Shown: positions 21,986 through 33,507, counted from the stretch's first letter. The stretch: 64,000 nt of DNA from Heterohyrax brucei (GCA_028571685.1 CM053143.1:158962329-159026328); one strand, 5' to 3'. The notes: generated by a model from the sequence alone, not told the origin. Program-made: numbers and translations.

Positions 21986-22987
21986 CTTTTTTAATTTTTA
22001 TTTAACATAATTGAGTGAAAATATACATTCACGTATAAATTTACATGCCCACCTATATGCAGCTTCCACTGTTCTCCCTGTCCGGTGACTGCACACTATT
22101 CCTCTCTGCTCCATACATGTCTCATCCTCCCAACAAATTCCTTTCCCCTCCTGTCCGTCCACTCCCCTTCCTCCAGCCAGAGGTCAGCAAGATGATATCC
22201 TGTAGATGTACAGAACCGCAAAGTGCTTCCAATACACGGTCACTCTGCATTGACAAGTCCAATCCATTCCTGTCCAAAGAGTGGAACTTTGTTATAATTT
22301 ATGGGAAAGGGCAGCATCAGGTCCAAGGGCCACGCTCTCAGAGGAACCACAAAACCGCTGGACCATCAATTGAGGTCTTTTACTGGAGATCTCATGATGC
22401 ACCCCTTTTTATTCTCGTGTTGCCAGTGAGACTCTTCTCTGTGAGCTCCATCGTGGCTATCACTGGTGGTGGCTGGGCACCATCTGGTTCTTCTGGTCCC
22501 AAGTCGATGTAGACACCCACTCTTGTGGGTCTCTCTGTCTTCTCGGTTGTCTTTACCGCATGTCATTTTGGTCCTCAGTGAGCATCTGTTCCTGCTGAGT
22601 TGGGACCATTTGCTGTGTCCTCGGATGGCAGCTTGGCAGCTTTTAAGACCCCAGAGGCCACTCACCAATGTGGGGTGCAGAGAGCTCTCTTAGCAAAATG
22701 TTAGTTGTGCCAATTGGCCTGGAATTCGCCTAAGAGCATTGTCCCCCGCCCCCTGCCCCAGCTACTCTATCCTTGCAGTATTGAGTTAAGATGGAAGGAG
22801 TACTCAAATTATGCTGAAGTCCACTTAATGTTGTTCTTGTTTCTAATGTGTGCTGTCATGGCTTTCTCCCAAACAGATTTCTAACAACTACCTAAACTGA
22901 ACTCTCCCCCTCTCACCCTCCCTCCCTCCCCTCCCCTGTAGCTGTCAAAGAGTCTTTTCTTCTATACACAAGTCTGTTTTTGAGGTC

Positions 22988-25900
22988 TTATCCTAGAGGT
23001 CTCATACAGTATTTGTCCCTTTGTCGCTGCCTACTTTCATTCAACATAATGTCTTCCAGTTGAAAACAGGTTAGGAGATGTTTCCTGGAATGATCGTTAT
23101 TCTTTATCATTGCGTAGTGCTCCATTGAGTATATGTACCATAGTTTGCGTATCCATTCTTCTATTGTTGGGCATCTGGGTTGATTCCATCTTTTTGCTAT
23201 CATGGACTGTGCTGCAGAGAACATTCTGGTGCATGTGTCCGTTGGTGTGAAAGGCCTTGATTCTGTAGGATATATTCCAAGTAGTAGAATTACTGGGTCA
23301 AATGGTATATCGATATCCATTTTTTTAAGGAATCGCCAGATTGCCTTCCAAAGAGGCTGGACCATTTTGCGACCCCAACAGTGTTGGAGGGTTCCACTTT
23401 CTCCACAGCCTCTCCAGCACTTGTTGTTTTGTGTTTTCTGGATCGTGGCCAATCTTGTTGGGGTGAGATGGTATCTCATTGTCGTCTTAATTTGAATTTC
23501 TTTAATAACTATAGATCGTAAACATGTCCGCATGTGTTTTTTGGCTGCCTGGATCTCCTCTTTAGTGTAGTGTCTGTCCATCTCCTTTGCCCAATGCTTA
23601 ATTGGATGGTTTATCTTCTTCTTATTGATATTTTGTAGTATCTTGTAGATTATGGAGATCAGACGTCAGTCTGACACAGAGTTGCCAAATATTTTTTCCC
23701 TTTCTGTGGGTATTCTTTTAATTCTATTAATAAAGTCTTTGGATGAGCAAAAGTGTTTGATTCTTAATAGTTCCATTTATCTACTTTCTCTTCGGTTGAT
23801 TGAGGTTTCTTTGACAGATTTTGGAGTCTGTCCTCATTGTGTATTAAAACTTCCATTGTTGTTCCTACCTTTTCTTGGATGAGTTTTATCGTTTTAGGTT
23901 TGATATTTAGGTCTTTTATCCAGTTGGAGTTGGTTTTTGTGTAAGGTGTAAGATATGGATCTTGATTCAATTTATTGCAGATGGATAACCAATTTTGCCA
24001 GCAGCATTTGTAGAATACTGTTTTCACCCCAGTTTAATGTCTTAGGGCCTTTGTCGAATATCAACTGTTCATAGGCAGATGGTGTCATCTCTGGGGTCTC
24101 AATTCTGTTCCATTGATCAATCTGTCTGTTCTTGTACCAGTACCAGGCTGTTTTGACCACTGTGGCAGTGTAGCATGTTCTAAGGTCGGGTAATGAGAGG
24201 CCTCCCAGTGTGTTTTTCTTCTTTAGTAGTACCTTGCTTAACCGGGGCTTCTTCCCTTTCCAAACAAAATTGGTGATTTGTTTCGTCATCTCATTAAAAA
24301 ATGATGCTGGAACTTGTGTTGGGATTGCATTATATAAATAAATTGCTTTGGGTAAAATAGACATTATCACAATGTTAAGTCTTCCTATCCACGAGCAGGG
24401 TAGGTTTTTCCATTTATCTAAGTCTCTTTTAGGTTCTTGTAGTAAGGGCTTGTAGTTCTCTTTGTAAAGGTCTGTTGTTTCTCTGGTTAGATTAATTCCT
24501 AGGCACTTTATCTTCTTAGGGGCTATCATAAATGGTATTGATTTGATAATTTCTTCCTTAACAGTCTCATTGTTGGTATAGAGGAATCCTACTGATTTAC
24601 TTATGTTTATGTTGTATCCTGAGACTTCGTTGAACTCTTCTATCAGTTTGAAGAGCTTACTTATAGATTCCTTGGGGTTCTCTGCATATACAATCATATC
24701 ATCTGCAAACAGGGAGATGTTAATTTCTTCTTTTCCGATGCAGATGCCCTTTATTTCTTCGTCTTGTCTAATTGCTCTGGCTAGAACTTCTAGCAGCATG
24801 CTGAATATGAGAGGTGAGAGTGGGCATCCTTGTCTAGTTCCTGATCTCAAGGGAAAGTCTTTCAGTCTCTCTCCATTCAGGATGATGTGGGCAACTAGTT
24901 TGTATAAATGGCCCTTATTGTGTTGAGGAATTCTCCGTCTATGCCCATTTTACTAAGAGTTTTTATTATGAATGGGTGTTGGACTTTATCAAATGCCTTT
25001 TCTGCAGCAATGGACAAAATCAGGTGATCCTTGTCTTTTGTGTTATTTATGTGGTTTATTGCATTAATTGTTTTCCTGATGTTGAACCAGCCTTGCATCC
25101 CTGGTATGAATCCCACTTGGTCATGATGGATTATTTTCTTGATGTGCTGTTGTATTCTGTTGGCAAGAATTTTGTTGAAGATTTTTGCATCTAGGTTCAT
25201 GAGTAATATCGGTCTGTAGTTCTCTGTCTTTGTTGGATCTTTCCCTGGCTTAGGTATCAGGGTTATGCTGGCTTCATAGAATGAGTTTGGGAGTACTCCA
25301 TCCCTTTCTGTACTGTGAAATAGTCTCAGTAGTATTGGGGATAACTCTTCTCTAAATGCTTGGTAGAATTCTGCGGTGAAGCCCTCTGGGCCCGGACTTC
25401 TTTTGGGTTGGCAGTGTTTTGATGACCTTTTCATTCTCTTCCTTTGTGATGGGTTTATTCAGTTGTTCTGCCTCATGTTGTGATAGTTTGGGTAGGTGGT
25501 ATGAGTCCAGGAATTGGTCCATTTCCCCTAGGTTTTCAAATTTGTTAGAGTACAGTCTTTCATAGTATTCTGTTATGATATTTTTGATTTCTGTTGCATC
25601 TGTGGTGACAACTCCCCTCTCATTTCTAATATGAGTTATTTGTTTCCTTTCCTGCTTTTCTTTAGTAAGTTTAGCCAGTGTTTTGTCAATTTTGTTGATG
25701 TTTTCAAAAAAACCAGCTTTTGGTCTTTTCAATTTTTTCAATTGTTTTTCTATTGTCTAATTCATTTAGCTCTGCTCTAATCTTTATGATCTTGTTTCTT
25801 CTGCTGCCCGAGGGGTTCCTCTGTTGTTCCCTTTCTACTTGTTCAAGCTGTAGGGTTAATTCCTTAATTTGGTTTCTTTCTTCCTTCCAGATGTGTGCAT

Positions 25901-27312
25901 TTATGGAGATAAAAAAACCTCTGAGCATTGCTTTGGCTGTATCCCATAGTTTCTGGTAGGAAGTGTTTTTGTTCTCATTGGAATCCATGAATTTCTTTAA
26001 TTCATCCTTGATTTCATCTATAACCCATGTTGTTTTCAGCAAGATGTTGTTCAGTTTCCAAGAGTTCCACTTTCTATCTATGTTTTTTCTGCTATTGATT
26101 TCAACTTTGATGGCTTTATGATCTGAGAAGATGCTTTTCAGTAATTCAGTGGTATGGATTTTGTTCAGCATTGCATTATGGCCTATCACGTGGTCAATTC
26201 TGGAAAATGTTTCATGTGCACTGGAGAAGAAGGTGTAGTTGTCAGCTGATGGGTGGAAAGTTCTGTATATATCAGTGAGGTTTAGTTGGTTAATTGTGTC
26301 AATGAAGTGTTCTGTATCTTTACTGAGCTTTTTTCTAGATGATCTGTCTAGTAATTAGAGTGGAGTGTTAAAGTCTCAGTCATGCTTGGAATTGTGTCCC
26401 CCCAAAAATGTGTGCAGCCACGTGGCTGGGATATGGTTCCCAGTATCTTGGGACTGTCCCCCATTGTGTGGTTTTGCTAACCTATATATTAAAGGATTAG
26501 GGTGGGGATGTGAATTCCTGCTGTGGGGGGAGTTTCCCTGAAGTATGAGTTGCCCCACCCTTAATGCTTTTAGCCTGCAAGGAATAAAAGGAAAAAGAAA
26601 CAAAGGACAATTTGAGAACCTCGCTACCATCAAGCAAGCAGCACTGGGAGCAGAGCGCGTCCTTCAGACCAGAGGTTCTTGCGTGAGGACGCTCCCTGGA
26701 CAAGGTCTGATGCAATATTGGACTTTCCTCCAGAGCCGGCAAGGGGAAAGTCTTTCCCTGGAGCCGACACCCTGAATATGGGCTTGTAACCTACTGGACT
26801 GTGTAAGAATAAATCTTTCTTTGTTAAAGCCATCCACTCTGTGGTATTTCTGTTAGAGCAGCCTAGCTGACTAAAACAGTCTCCCACTATTATTGTGGAG
26901 TAATCTAACTCTCTTTTGAGCATAGTCAGTGTTTCTTCGACATATTTAGGTGCTCTGGCATTTGGTGCATAAATATTTAATATAGTTAAGTCTTGCTTGT
27001 GTACTGAACTTTCAGCAATAAATAGTGACCATCTTTGTCCACGATGGTGGATTTGACATTAAAATTGATTTTGTCTGAGATTAGAATTGCCATACCTGGT
27101 CTTCTTTGTTCATTGTTAGCTTGATATATATTCTTCCATCCTTTAATTTTCAGTTTGTTCCTGTCTTTAGGTCTCAAGTGAGTTTCTTGTAGACAACATA
27201 TGGATGGGTCGTGTCTTTTGATCCAAGATGACACTCGGTGTCTCTTTACTGAAGCATTCAGTCTGTTCACATTCAATGTAATTATTGATAGGTATGTGTT
27301 CACTGCTGCCAT
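22988..27312 (-). pseudogene. L1 ORF2 pseudogene, interrupted by an LTR
   Basis: Runs from MAAVNTYLSIITLNVNRLNA at 27312 to YCMRPLG at 22988; without the LTR about 3.8 kb, normal for ORF2p. The endonuclease has QETHLRPKDRN, and CGA is intact at the codon that is a stop in the + copy. A frameshift follows DGHYLLLK near 26995. The LTR sits inside the endonuclease region at the GDFN segment (26379-26878). The longest open piece is 292 codons (24850-23972) and includes [11 protein letters not shown] (FADD at 24699-24710), the reverse-transcriptase catalytic motif. The C-terminal segment is CWRGCGESGTLQHCWGRK; the last motif Cys is Arg (complement of 23369-23371). Several frame changes make it non-functional. 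Confidence 0.93.
26379..26878 (+). mobile_element. MaLR/MLT1-like solo LTR inserted in the minus-strand L1
   Basis: Well preserved 500-bp LTR flanked by the 5-bp duplication gtctc (26374-26378 and 26879-26883), which restores L1 sequence when collapsed. It starts 'agtcatgcttggaattgtg' (first base altered from the usual TG) and ends 'gactaaaaca'. An aataaa signal lies near 26808, followed by the usual 'gttaaagccatccactctg'. No internal retroviral region is present, so it is a recombined solo LTR. An 81-codon open stretch on the other strand is incidental. Confidence 0.9.
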
Positions 27313-27733
27313 TGTGATATGCTTATTTTTATGTTGATGTTTTCTGTGTTGTTCTTATTAGTCTGTTCTGGGACACTCTTTTTTGTGAGTTGATTTTTCA
27401 CCTTTTTCAGAGCTGGTTTTATAGTTGATGAGACTCGTGGGATAGATTTCCTGAAATGGTATGTGACATCTTTGTTGTGCTTTACAGCTGCCCCTATGAA
27501 CCCCCTTAATAAACTATTTATAAACCCAATTTTAATTACTACCAGTCTTGTCATCTTCCTCTGCATCTGGAAGGACTATAACGACTGTAGTACATCCCTC
27601 TTTTATTATGATGACACCATAGTTTTCATGATGATCACTGGATTGCTTCCTTCCATATCAAAACTGTGATTTACTTTGCAACCTTCCCTAAATGAGTAGA
27701 GTATTTAGTAGTGTGTCGTTCTAAAATATAAAG
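27313..27733 (-). other. L1 inter-ORF spacer (about 421 bp)
   Basis: Counterpart of 15770-16185. The strand opposite to the L1 is open for 68 codons at 27463-27669 and encodes the same peptide family as the antisense stretch in the other copy (shared NPILI, WKDYNDCSTSLFYYDD, FMMIT). Confidence 0.8.
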
Positions 27734-28692
27734 TTAGTGGTTTTGTTCTTCTAAGCCAAAGCCAAGAACTTCTTTCAGTATTTCTTGTAGTTTGGGTTTG
27801 GTTTTTACAAAGTCTCTGAGTTTCTGTTTATCTGGGAATGTCTTAATTTCATTTTTGTGTTTGAAAGACAGTTTCGCAGGATATATAATTCTTGGTTGAA
27901 AGTTCTTCTCCTTTAAGTCATTGAATGTGTCATGCCACTGTCTCTGTGCCAGCATGGTTTCTGCTGAGAAATCTGACGAGAGCCTACGGGGTTTCCCTCT
28001 GAATGTTAGCTTTGCCTTGAATCTTGTTGCCTTTAAGAGTTGCTGCTTATGTTTCATTTTGTTAAGCTTGATTATAACATGTCTTGGAGTCTTTCTTTTG
28101 AGATCTATATTGAGTGGCATACGATATGCATCTGAGATGTCTATATTCTCTTCCTTCATGATTTCTGGGAAGTTTTCTTTCAGCAGCTCAGCAACAATAC
28201 TCTCTGTGTTCTCAGATGTTTCACCCTGTTCAGGGACTCCAATTAATCAAAGGTTGTTCCTCTTAATAGAGTCCCACATGCTTCTTAATGTTTCTTCATT
28301 TTTCTTGTTTCTTTTTTCTGATTTCTGCTCATAGATGCTGGCATCAGTAGCTCTGTCTTCCAAGTCAGAAATTCTTTTTTCTGTTTGTTCCATTCTGTTT
28401 TCTTGGCTTTGGATGGAAGTTTCTATGTCTTTGATTTTCTTCTTGATCTGTTGGATTTCAGAGTACTGGTGTTCCATCAGATCGAACAACTTGCTTCATT
28501 TTTCACTTTGTTCTGATGCATTTTGTATAAGGTCTAGAAGGTCTCTGTATATAATCCTTTTATAGTCATCTTCTGATGCTTTCATAAAAGTTTCTTCATC
28601 TGGAAAACTCCTTGGTTGCTTTGTTTGGGAGCCTTCTGAAGCCATGAGTGATTGCTTGTATGCCACAATTGTCTGTTGTTTTTGGGTCCCAT
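27734..28692 (-). pseudogene. L1 ORF1 pseudogene
   Basis: ATG at 28692-28690 (MGPK…) to EEQNH at 27734, 959 nt. One base is missing in the A-run just after the start compared with the 960-nt + copy, shifting the frame within the first codons. Stops follow near 28496 and at 28249-28247 (TGA). The latter is at the same codon as the 15254 stop of the + copy. The coiled-coil segment MFDLMEHQYSEIQQIKKKIK and the RNA-binding part SDAYRMPLNIDLKRKTPRHV are readable. The second stop of the + copy is absent here (LTFRGKPRR). Confidence 0.93.
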
Positions 28693-29694
28693 GTGAGTAT
28701 ATAGAGGCTGGAGGAGGTACTGTGAGGATGGATTGCAAATGTTTCTATAGGCTGTCTTCAAATGTAAAGCAAAAGGTATCTGACCCGTTCACAAGTCAGT
28801 TAGGTTTTCAGGTGTAGAGGTCCCTCTTCTCATCTGACAAAGTAAGCGCCACTATGTCCAACCCCAGATGATAACAGACTAGTTCAGAATACAGCAATGC
28901 TACTACCCTGTTGGCCTCTACTGACAAGGCCTAGCCTTATCCAACACTGCCTCGAGTACTGCTTTTGTGATAGAAAAATGCTCTCCTGTGGGCAGGCTCT
29001 GGCTCCCAAGCTAAGAATTAGGTCTAGCTGCGGCCACTGTATCCAAGATGGCGTCCTCCACACAGGCAGCAGACAAAGGGGCTAAAGGTGCCGAGAGGTA
29101 GTTATTCCTCTGCTGCTGTTGCAGGGCCCCCAATGTAGGCAGCACTGTGCAAAATCACTACTTTTCTGTTGGAGAAGTGCTGTCCATTTGCAGGCGCTGG
29201 CTCCCAGGCTAAGGATGAGGTCCCGCTGAAATCTCGGTACCAACGTGGCGTCCCGCACCCTGACCGTGGAGCTCCGCACAAACCCCACTGAGGCTGCTAC
29301 AAAGCGAAAGGCTCAACATGGCTAGATTAACAGAGTCCCGAGCCTGGCTCTCAGGATATGGGAATTTCGCCTGCCTATCCCCCCAGCAGCGCGTTTCAGT
29401 CCAGGCGCCAGGCAAGGCCCAGCTCTGCCCGCCAGCCGAGACCGAGGAAAAAAACGTCACAATGGTGCGTTTACCTTCTGTCCGTGAGAGCCGGGGCTAG
29501 CCGGGAGCGGGAGTCAGCGAAAAAGAGGAAGTTTTCCGCTGAGAAGTATGAAGTCCCAATTAACAGCTCTGTGCCGTGTCCTGAGGCTGATTAGGTGCTC
29601 AGAAGTCTCTGTTTGATTGTCAGTTCAGGTCTTAGTTTCCAGAGGGATAGAAAGAGACGTGGGCGTAGCCCGCTATCTTGACTCCGCCCCCCCC
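28693..29694 (-). promoter_or_regulatory. L1 5' UTR with YY1-like sites
   Basis: About 1 kb and the most CpG-rich stretch of the window (about 28900-29690). The element starts with a G-run followed by 'cggagtcaagatagcggg'; CAAGATAGC (29671-29680, complement) is one base from the CAAGATGGC YY1 site of the primate L1 start. A perfect 'ccaagatggcg' is visible on the + strand at 29043-29053. By homology this is the L1 internal promoter and not a host CpG island. Confidence 0.75.
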
Positions 29695-29704
29695 GACTAT
29701 TTCT
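29695..29704 (+). repeat. Target-site duplication of the - strand L1 (right copy)
   Basis: gactatttct, as at 21976-21985. Confidence 0.75.
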
Positions 29705-30112
29705 TTCTGAAGGCTTTTCTGATCCACTCTGATATTTTTTCTTCAAATTTATTATACAACTTATTAAAACTTATTTAAATCCTTATTTTAATGTTTTTCA
29801 TATATTCAAATTATTTGGAAACATAAATACATATTTTGGAGCCTTTCTTGGTATGATATTACTTGTATATTTACATGTAGATGCACATAATTATATATGT
29901 CATGTTTCTTGAAATCAGGAATTTTTTTTTTTTTTTGTGAGGGTCTTTATTTCTGGTTATTGTTTGTACTCCTAGGGCCTAGTGTAATGACTGTTATATA
30001 TAATGCCCATAATAAATTTTAAAGGAATGAGTAAATTTCAACTTAATGTTTACTAAACATTCAACTAATTCCTCCTCTTGCTTTATGAAATAATATTGGC
30101 CTTAACTACTTA
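29705..30112. other. Unclassified AT-rich sequence
   Basis: No gene or repeat recognised apart from a T-run near 29922-29936. Confidence 0.6.
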
Positions 30113-30139
30113 GCCAAGCCAAGTGCCGTCGAGTCGGAT
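30113..30139 (-). repeat. Ultra-short AfroSINE/RTE 3'-end fragment
   Basis: 'agccaagccaagtgccgtcg' followed by 'agtcgga' is the complement of the SINE/RTE 3' terminus, with nothing upstream of it in the element. Flanking 'cttagc' occurs on both sides and may be a target-site duplication. Similar pieces lie at 53207 and 56216. Confidence 0.7.
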
Positions 30140-30330
30140 CTTAGCTTATTTTTATATGTGACCTATACCTCTTTAATTTTTATTTACATTACCTTTTGGG
30201 AAAAGTAAAAAAAATGCCAGAAATTAATAAAAAACTAGGTGACATATTGATACTCTACAACTGTCTCCAGAGCTTTAAAACTGAACTAGATCAAGTTCAG
30301 AGATCAATGTTAATTTACTTATCTGTATAT

Positions 30331-30973
30331 TTCAGTCATCTAGTGCTGTTTTAACAGAAATGCCACAAAGTGGATGGCCTTAGCAAAGAAGACTTTATTC
30401 TTACACAGTCCAGTAAGCTACAAGTCTTAATTCAGCGTGTGTGCTCCAGGGAAAGGCTTTCCCTCTTTTGGCTGTAGAGGAAAGTCCTTGTGTTGCATTA
30501 GTCTTTGTTCAGGAAGCATCTTGGTCTGAAGCACCTCAGGTCTGAAGGACACACTCTTCTCCCAGTACTGCTTTCTTTTTTTTTTTTTAAATTTTATTTA
30601 TTTATTTATTTATATTATGACTGAGTGAAAATGTACATTACTATATAAATTTACATGCCCATCTATATGCAGCTTCCACTGTTCTCCCTGCCCGGTGATG
30701 GTGTGAGGTTCCCAATTCTCTACTTACTCCTCTGTCCTTTTATCTCTTGGAGGATGAAAGGATAAAGGATGGTGCAAGCCACACTCCAGGGAAACTCCCT
30801 TTACAGTGGAGCAGGGAGGTGATCCTACAATGGGATTTACAGTCGCACCCTAACCCTCTAACATACAGCACAGGAAAAATCACAAAGTGGAGAATAACCA
30901 TGAAATATTGGGAATCATGGCCCAGTCAAATGGCTACACATATTTTGGGGGGGATACAGTTCAATCCATGACA
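30331..30973 (-). mobile_element. MaLR-like LTR containing a short L1 insertion
   Basis: Starts 'ttcagtcatctagtgctg' and ends 'gttcaatccatgaca' on the + strand. Split at about 30573-30697 by a short L1 3' end; the remaining LTR is about 520 bp, as in the other copies. Confidence 0.85.
30573..30697 (-). mobile_element. Very short L1 3' end inserted in an LTR
   Basis: T-run and (TTTA)n tract followed by 'attatgactgagtgaaaatg' to 'ctgcccggtgatg'. Only about 100 bp of L1 were copied. Confidence 0.85.
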
Positions 30974-32099
30974 ACATTGGAGTCCACATTTGTATAACAG
31001 CTGGATCTAAGGTCTATTACTCTTATTCTGTGTAGCTTTTTTTTCCCCCTAAAATAAAACACAGATACAAACACCTTTTTTTATGTGACATTTTCACATG
31101 ACACATCTTCCTTACAGAGTGGTGGTGGAAGAATAGGAGGTAAAGGAAAAACTCCTGAGCTTGTAGATTATACCATAATTAAATACTAAAGAAGACCAAT
31201 ATTGATAAGGTCAGTGGTCTGTATGGGACTTTTTGTATTCAGGGTAAAACATACTGAGAATGCTTTGCAGTTATCACACCTTTTATTCAAAGCTAGGTTG
31301 GTAGAGGATGAATAAACCTCAGAGTACAAAATGAAATAAAGAGAAAAGCATAAAGGTTCATGTGATAAAGAACAATAGTCTTTTTATAGAACCTTGGAAT
31401 GTCAATAGGCTATGTTGAATTACAGTGGTGAGATGCTCAAGTAATTATTCACATAGTATGATTATAAGTGGCTGCAACGGAGGGATCAGGGGTTAGTCAG
31501 AGCTTAAAAAGAAGTGAGACAAGTGCTCTCAAAAGAATATCACTGTTCTGAGTAGTATGTGAAGCAATCTAAAGGGTTTCTAGACTTTGGTGACTCTTCA
31601 TATCATTATTATCCTTGGCCTATCATTTCATTTACATATAAAACAATCTGTCTGAATATCCACAACTATCATCTGTTACCTTTTTTCTTTCTTATCCTTC
31701 CTTTCTCTTCCCTCCTTTTATTTATTTTCTTTCCTTTCCTTCTTTCTCTCTCATTTTCTTAATGTCTACATTTGCCTTCTGTGGATACTTGTATAAAGTA
31801 TATTTAAATAATGACTTAAAAAAGAAATCTAAACATTGCATCATGAAATATATAAGACCAGGTATTTCCAGTAGTGAAATTTTTGAACTAAAATAAATAG
31901 TAAATTATTAATATCAATATTAATTAATATTAGTAATGCCAACCATTGATTATTAATACTCCTCTAACAGAGCATAACATTATTACTATTAATATTATAA
32001 CAATCATGTAATAGTGATAATAATTAAAATTGATTATTATTAATAATATTGATATTAATACTCTATACATCAATTTCTTTCTTAATAAAGTGAATCCTG
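30974..32099. other. Unclassified AT-rich sequence with CT-rich and inverted-repeat tracts
   Basis: No gene recognised. A pyrimidine-rich tract spans about 31678-31760. Two 17-base arms, 31906-31922 and 32044-32060, are reverse complements. Confidence 0.6.
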
Positions 32100-32181
32100 T
32101 TCTTGAATGGAATTATACCCACAGGTAAAGAGGTTAGAATTTCAACACATATATTTTTTTGAGAACACCATTCAATCCATA
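32100..32181 (-). mobile_element. MaLR-like LTR end fragment
   Basis: 'aggttagaatttcaacacat' and 'acaccattcaatccataata' match the terminal part of MLT1/MaLR LTRs in reverse. Confidence 0.6.
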
Positions 32182-32224
32182 ATAAGTTTCACCAGGGAGG
32201 TCTTGTCCTTTTGCCTGAGTTTAA

Positions 32225-32288
32225 AAAGGGGATGACCTTTTGGTTAGCAGCCAAAGCACTTAACCACTGTGCCACCAGAGTTTCTGTG
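32225..32288 (-). mobile_element. AfroSINE head fragment
   Basis: 'gatgaccttttggttagcag' then 'cacttaaccactgtgccacc' is the complement of the tRNA-like head; the 3' half is missing or unrecognisable. Confidence 0.75.
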
Positions 32289-33507
32289 AGAAGGATATAA
32301 CTCACCATCTAGCTTGAATTAGAACTGCCCAGGAGTACTAGATTTAGAATCAGGAAAAACACAGCTATCTAACATCTAATTTATCATTTCCTAGTAATAT
32401 TACTTTCTGGTGGAAAAATAAAAGCATTTTACTGCAATAGTAAAATAAAATATGATGAATAGTTTCTGTATAGCCTTTCTCGCTATGGTCTTATAAATCC
32501 CATCCAAGTGATCAGGTGAAACTATAAAAAATAAGGCAATTGTGGCATAGCCAGTAGATTGGTTAGCTTGCTAACAATGCACATAAAGTTCATGGTACCT
32601 ACGTGAGGGTGGGATCGTGCAAATAAAGATGAAGGAACTTTAGTGAAAGGACTGGTCAGTTTTGCCATCCTGGGAGGTTGAAAACGAGCCATACCAGAAG
32701 TGGAAAGAGAGGATCTCATCACATTCAAAGAAGGTCAGGAGTAGAGTGTGTCCTATAAACCTGAGATCTCTGCACAGAGAAACTTCTGGAACCAAAAGAG
32801 AAGATGGAGAGAAAGTGAGCTTCAGCAGCAAAGACAGTGCAAGAGGCAGTAGCAGAGAAAAAGTGACTGGAGATACTGGCAGGAGATGACACAGTGTATT
32901 TCCTAGCCCAGAAAATGAGCAAGAAAGGGGACTGCTTTGGGGCAGCAGCCTTGCTGGTGGAGTAGAATGCCTCTGGACACTGGGCAGAGCTAAGTTTCCT
33001 GACTCATAGAGCAAAATCTAAGTGCTATCAGACCAAGGCTTACCGGTGGAGTGGGGTGCCTTGGGGCACTTATCACCAGAGCTAAAAAGGATGGTACACT
33101 TGCTCTAATCAGACAGAAGTTGTAGGGCAGGCAAGGCAGGTGTGGCTGAAGTCAGGGCTGAGAAGTTGATGTGCTAATGGAAGAGCTGTGTTCTGAGTGT
33201 TCTCGAACCTGAGTTGTAACCTGCTGCTTCCCTAATATGCAACAGAATCATCAGCATTGTCTGTGAGTTCTGTGTGGCTGTTACAATGAATTATCCATCT
33301 TAGTAGAGAAGTTGAGTGCCATGGGAAGGACAATGGGTGTCAGAATTTGTAAAACTATTGGAGAAAGAAGGCATGTCTGATCACTTCTGAAGAAGCCATA
33401 TCTGACACAGTAATCAGCCCTGGACTGTTGGTTTTGATCTTCCTTTTCCCTTGAAAAGTTAGAGGAGGCTAGACACTGTCCCATGACATGTTGATATATA
33501 TTGAGAG
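32289..33507. other. Unclassified sequence, less AT-rich in part
   Basis: Purine-rich, relatively GC-rich DNA at about 32640-33200. Open stretches on both strands (75 codons + at 32662; 124 codons - at 32640-33014) show no recognisable domain. It may be an old LTR or a retroviral remnant that I cannot identify. Confidence 0.4.

Larger units (their letters stand above)
21986..29694 (-). mobile_element. Near-full-length L1 on the minus strand, inactive, carrying a solo LTR
   Basis: 7709 bp including a 505-bp LTR plus duplication, so about 7.2 kb of L1. The poly(A) complement starts at 21986 and the 5' end is a run of Cs at 29686-29694. The parts on the minus strand are 5' UTR 29694-28693, ORF1 28692-27734, spacer 27733-27313, ORF2 27312-22988 (interrupted by the LTR) and 3' UTR 22987-21986. 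It is of the same subfamily as 13817-20991 and lies tail to tail with it. It carries frameshifts and stops in both ORFs. Confidence 0.95.

Noticed and set aside
26379-26878. Possible provirus
   Set aside because: Only a single LTR with 5-bp duplications; no second LTR and no gag, pol or env sequence.
28900-29690. CpG-rich block that could be a gene promoter island
   Set aside because: It lies entirely within the 5' UTR of the reverse L1 and matches the 5' UTR of the + strand L1.
32640-33014. 124-codon open frame on the minus strand
   Set aside because: Ser/Leu/Pro-rich complement of a purine-rich stretch; no domain, splice site or homologue recognised.
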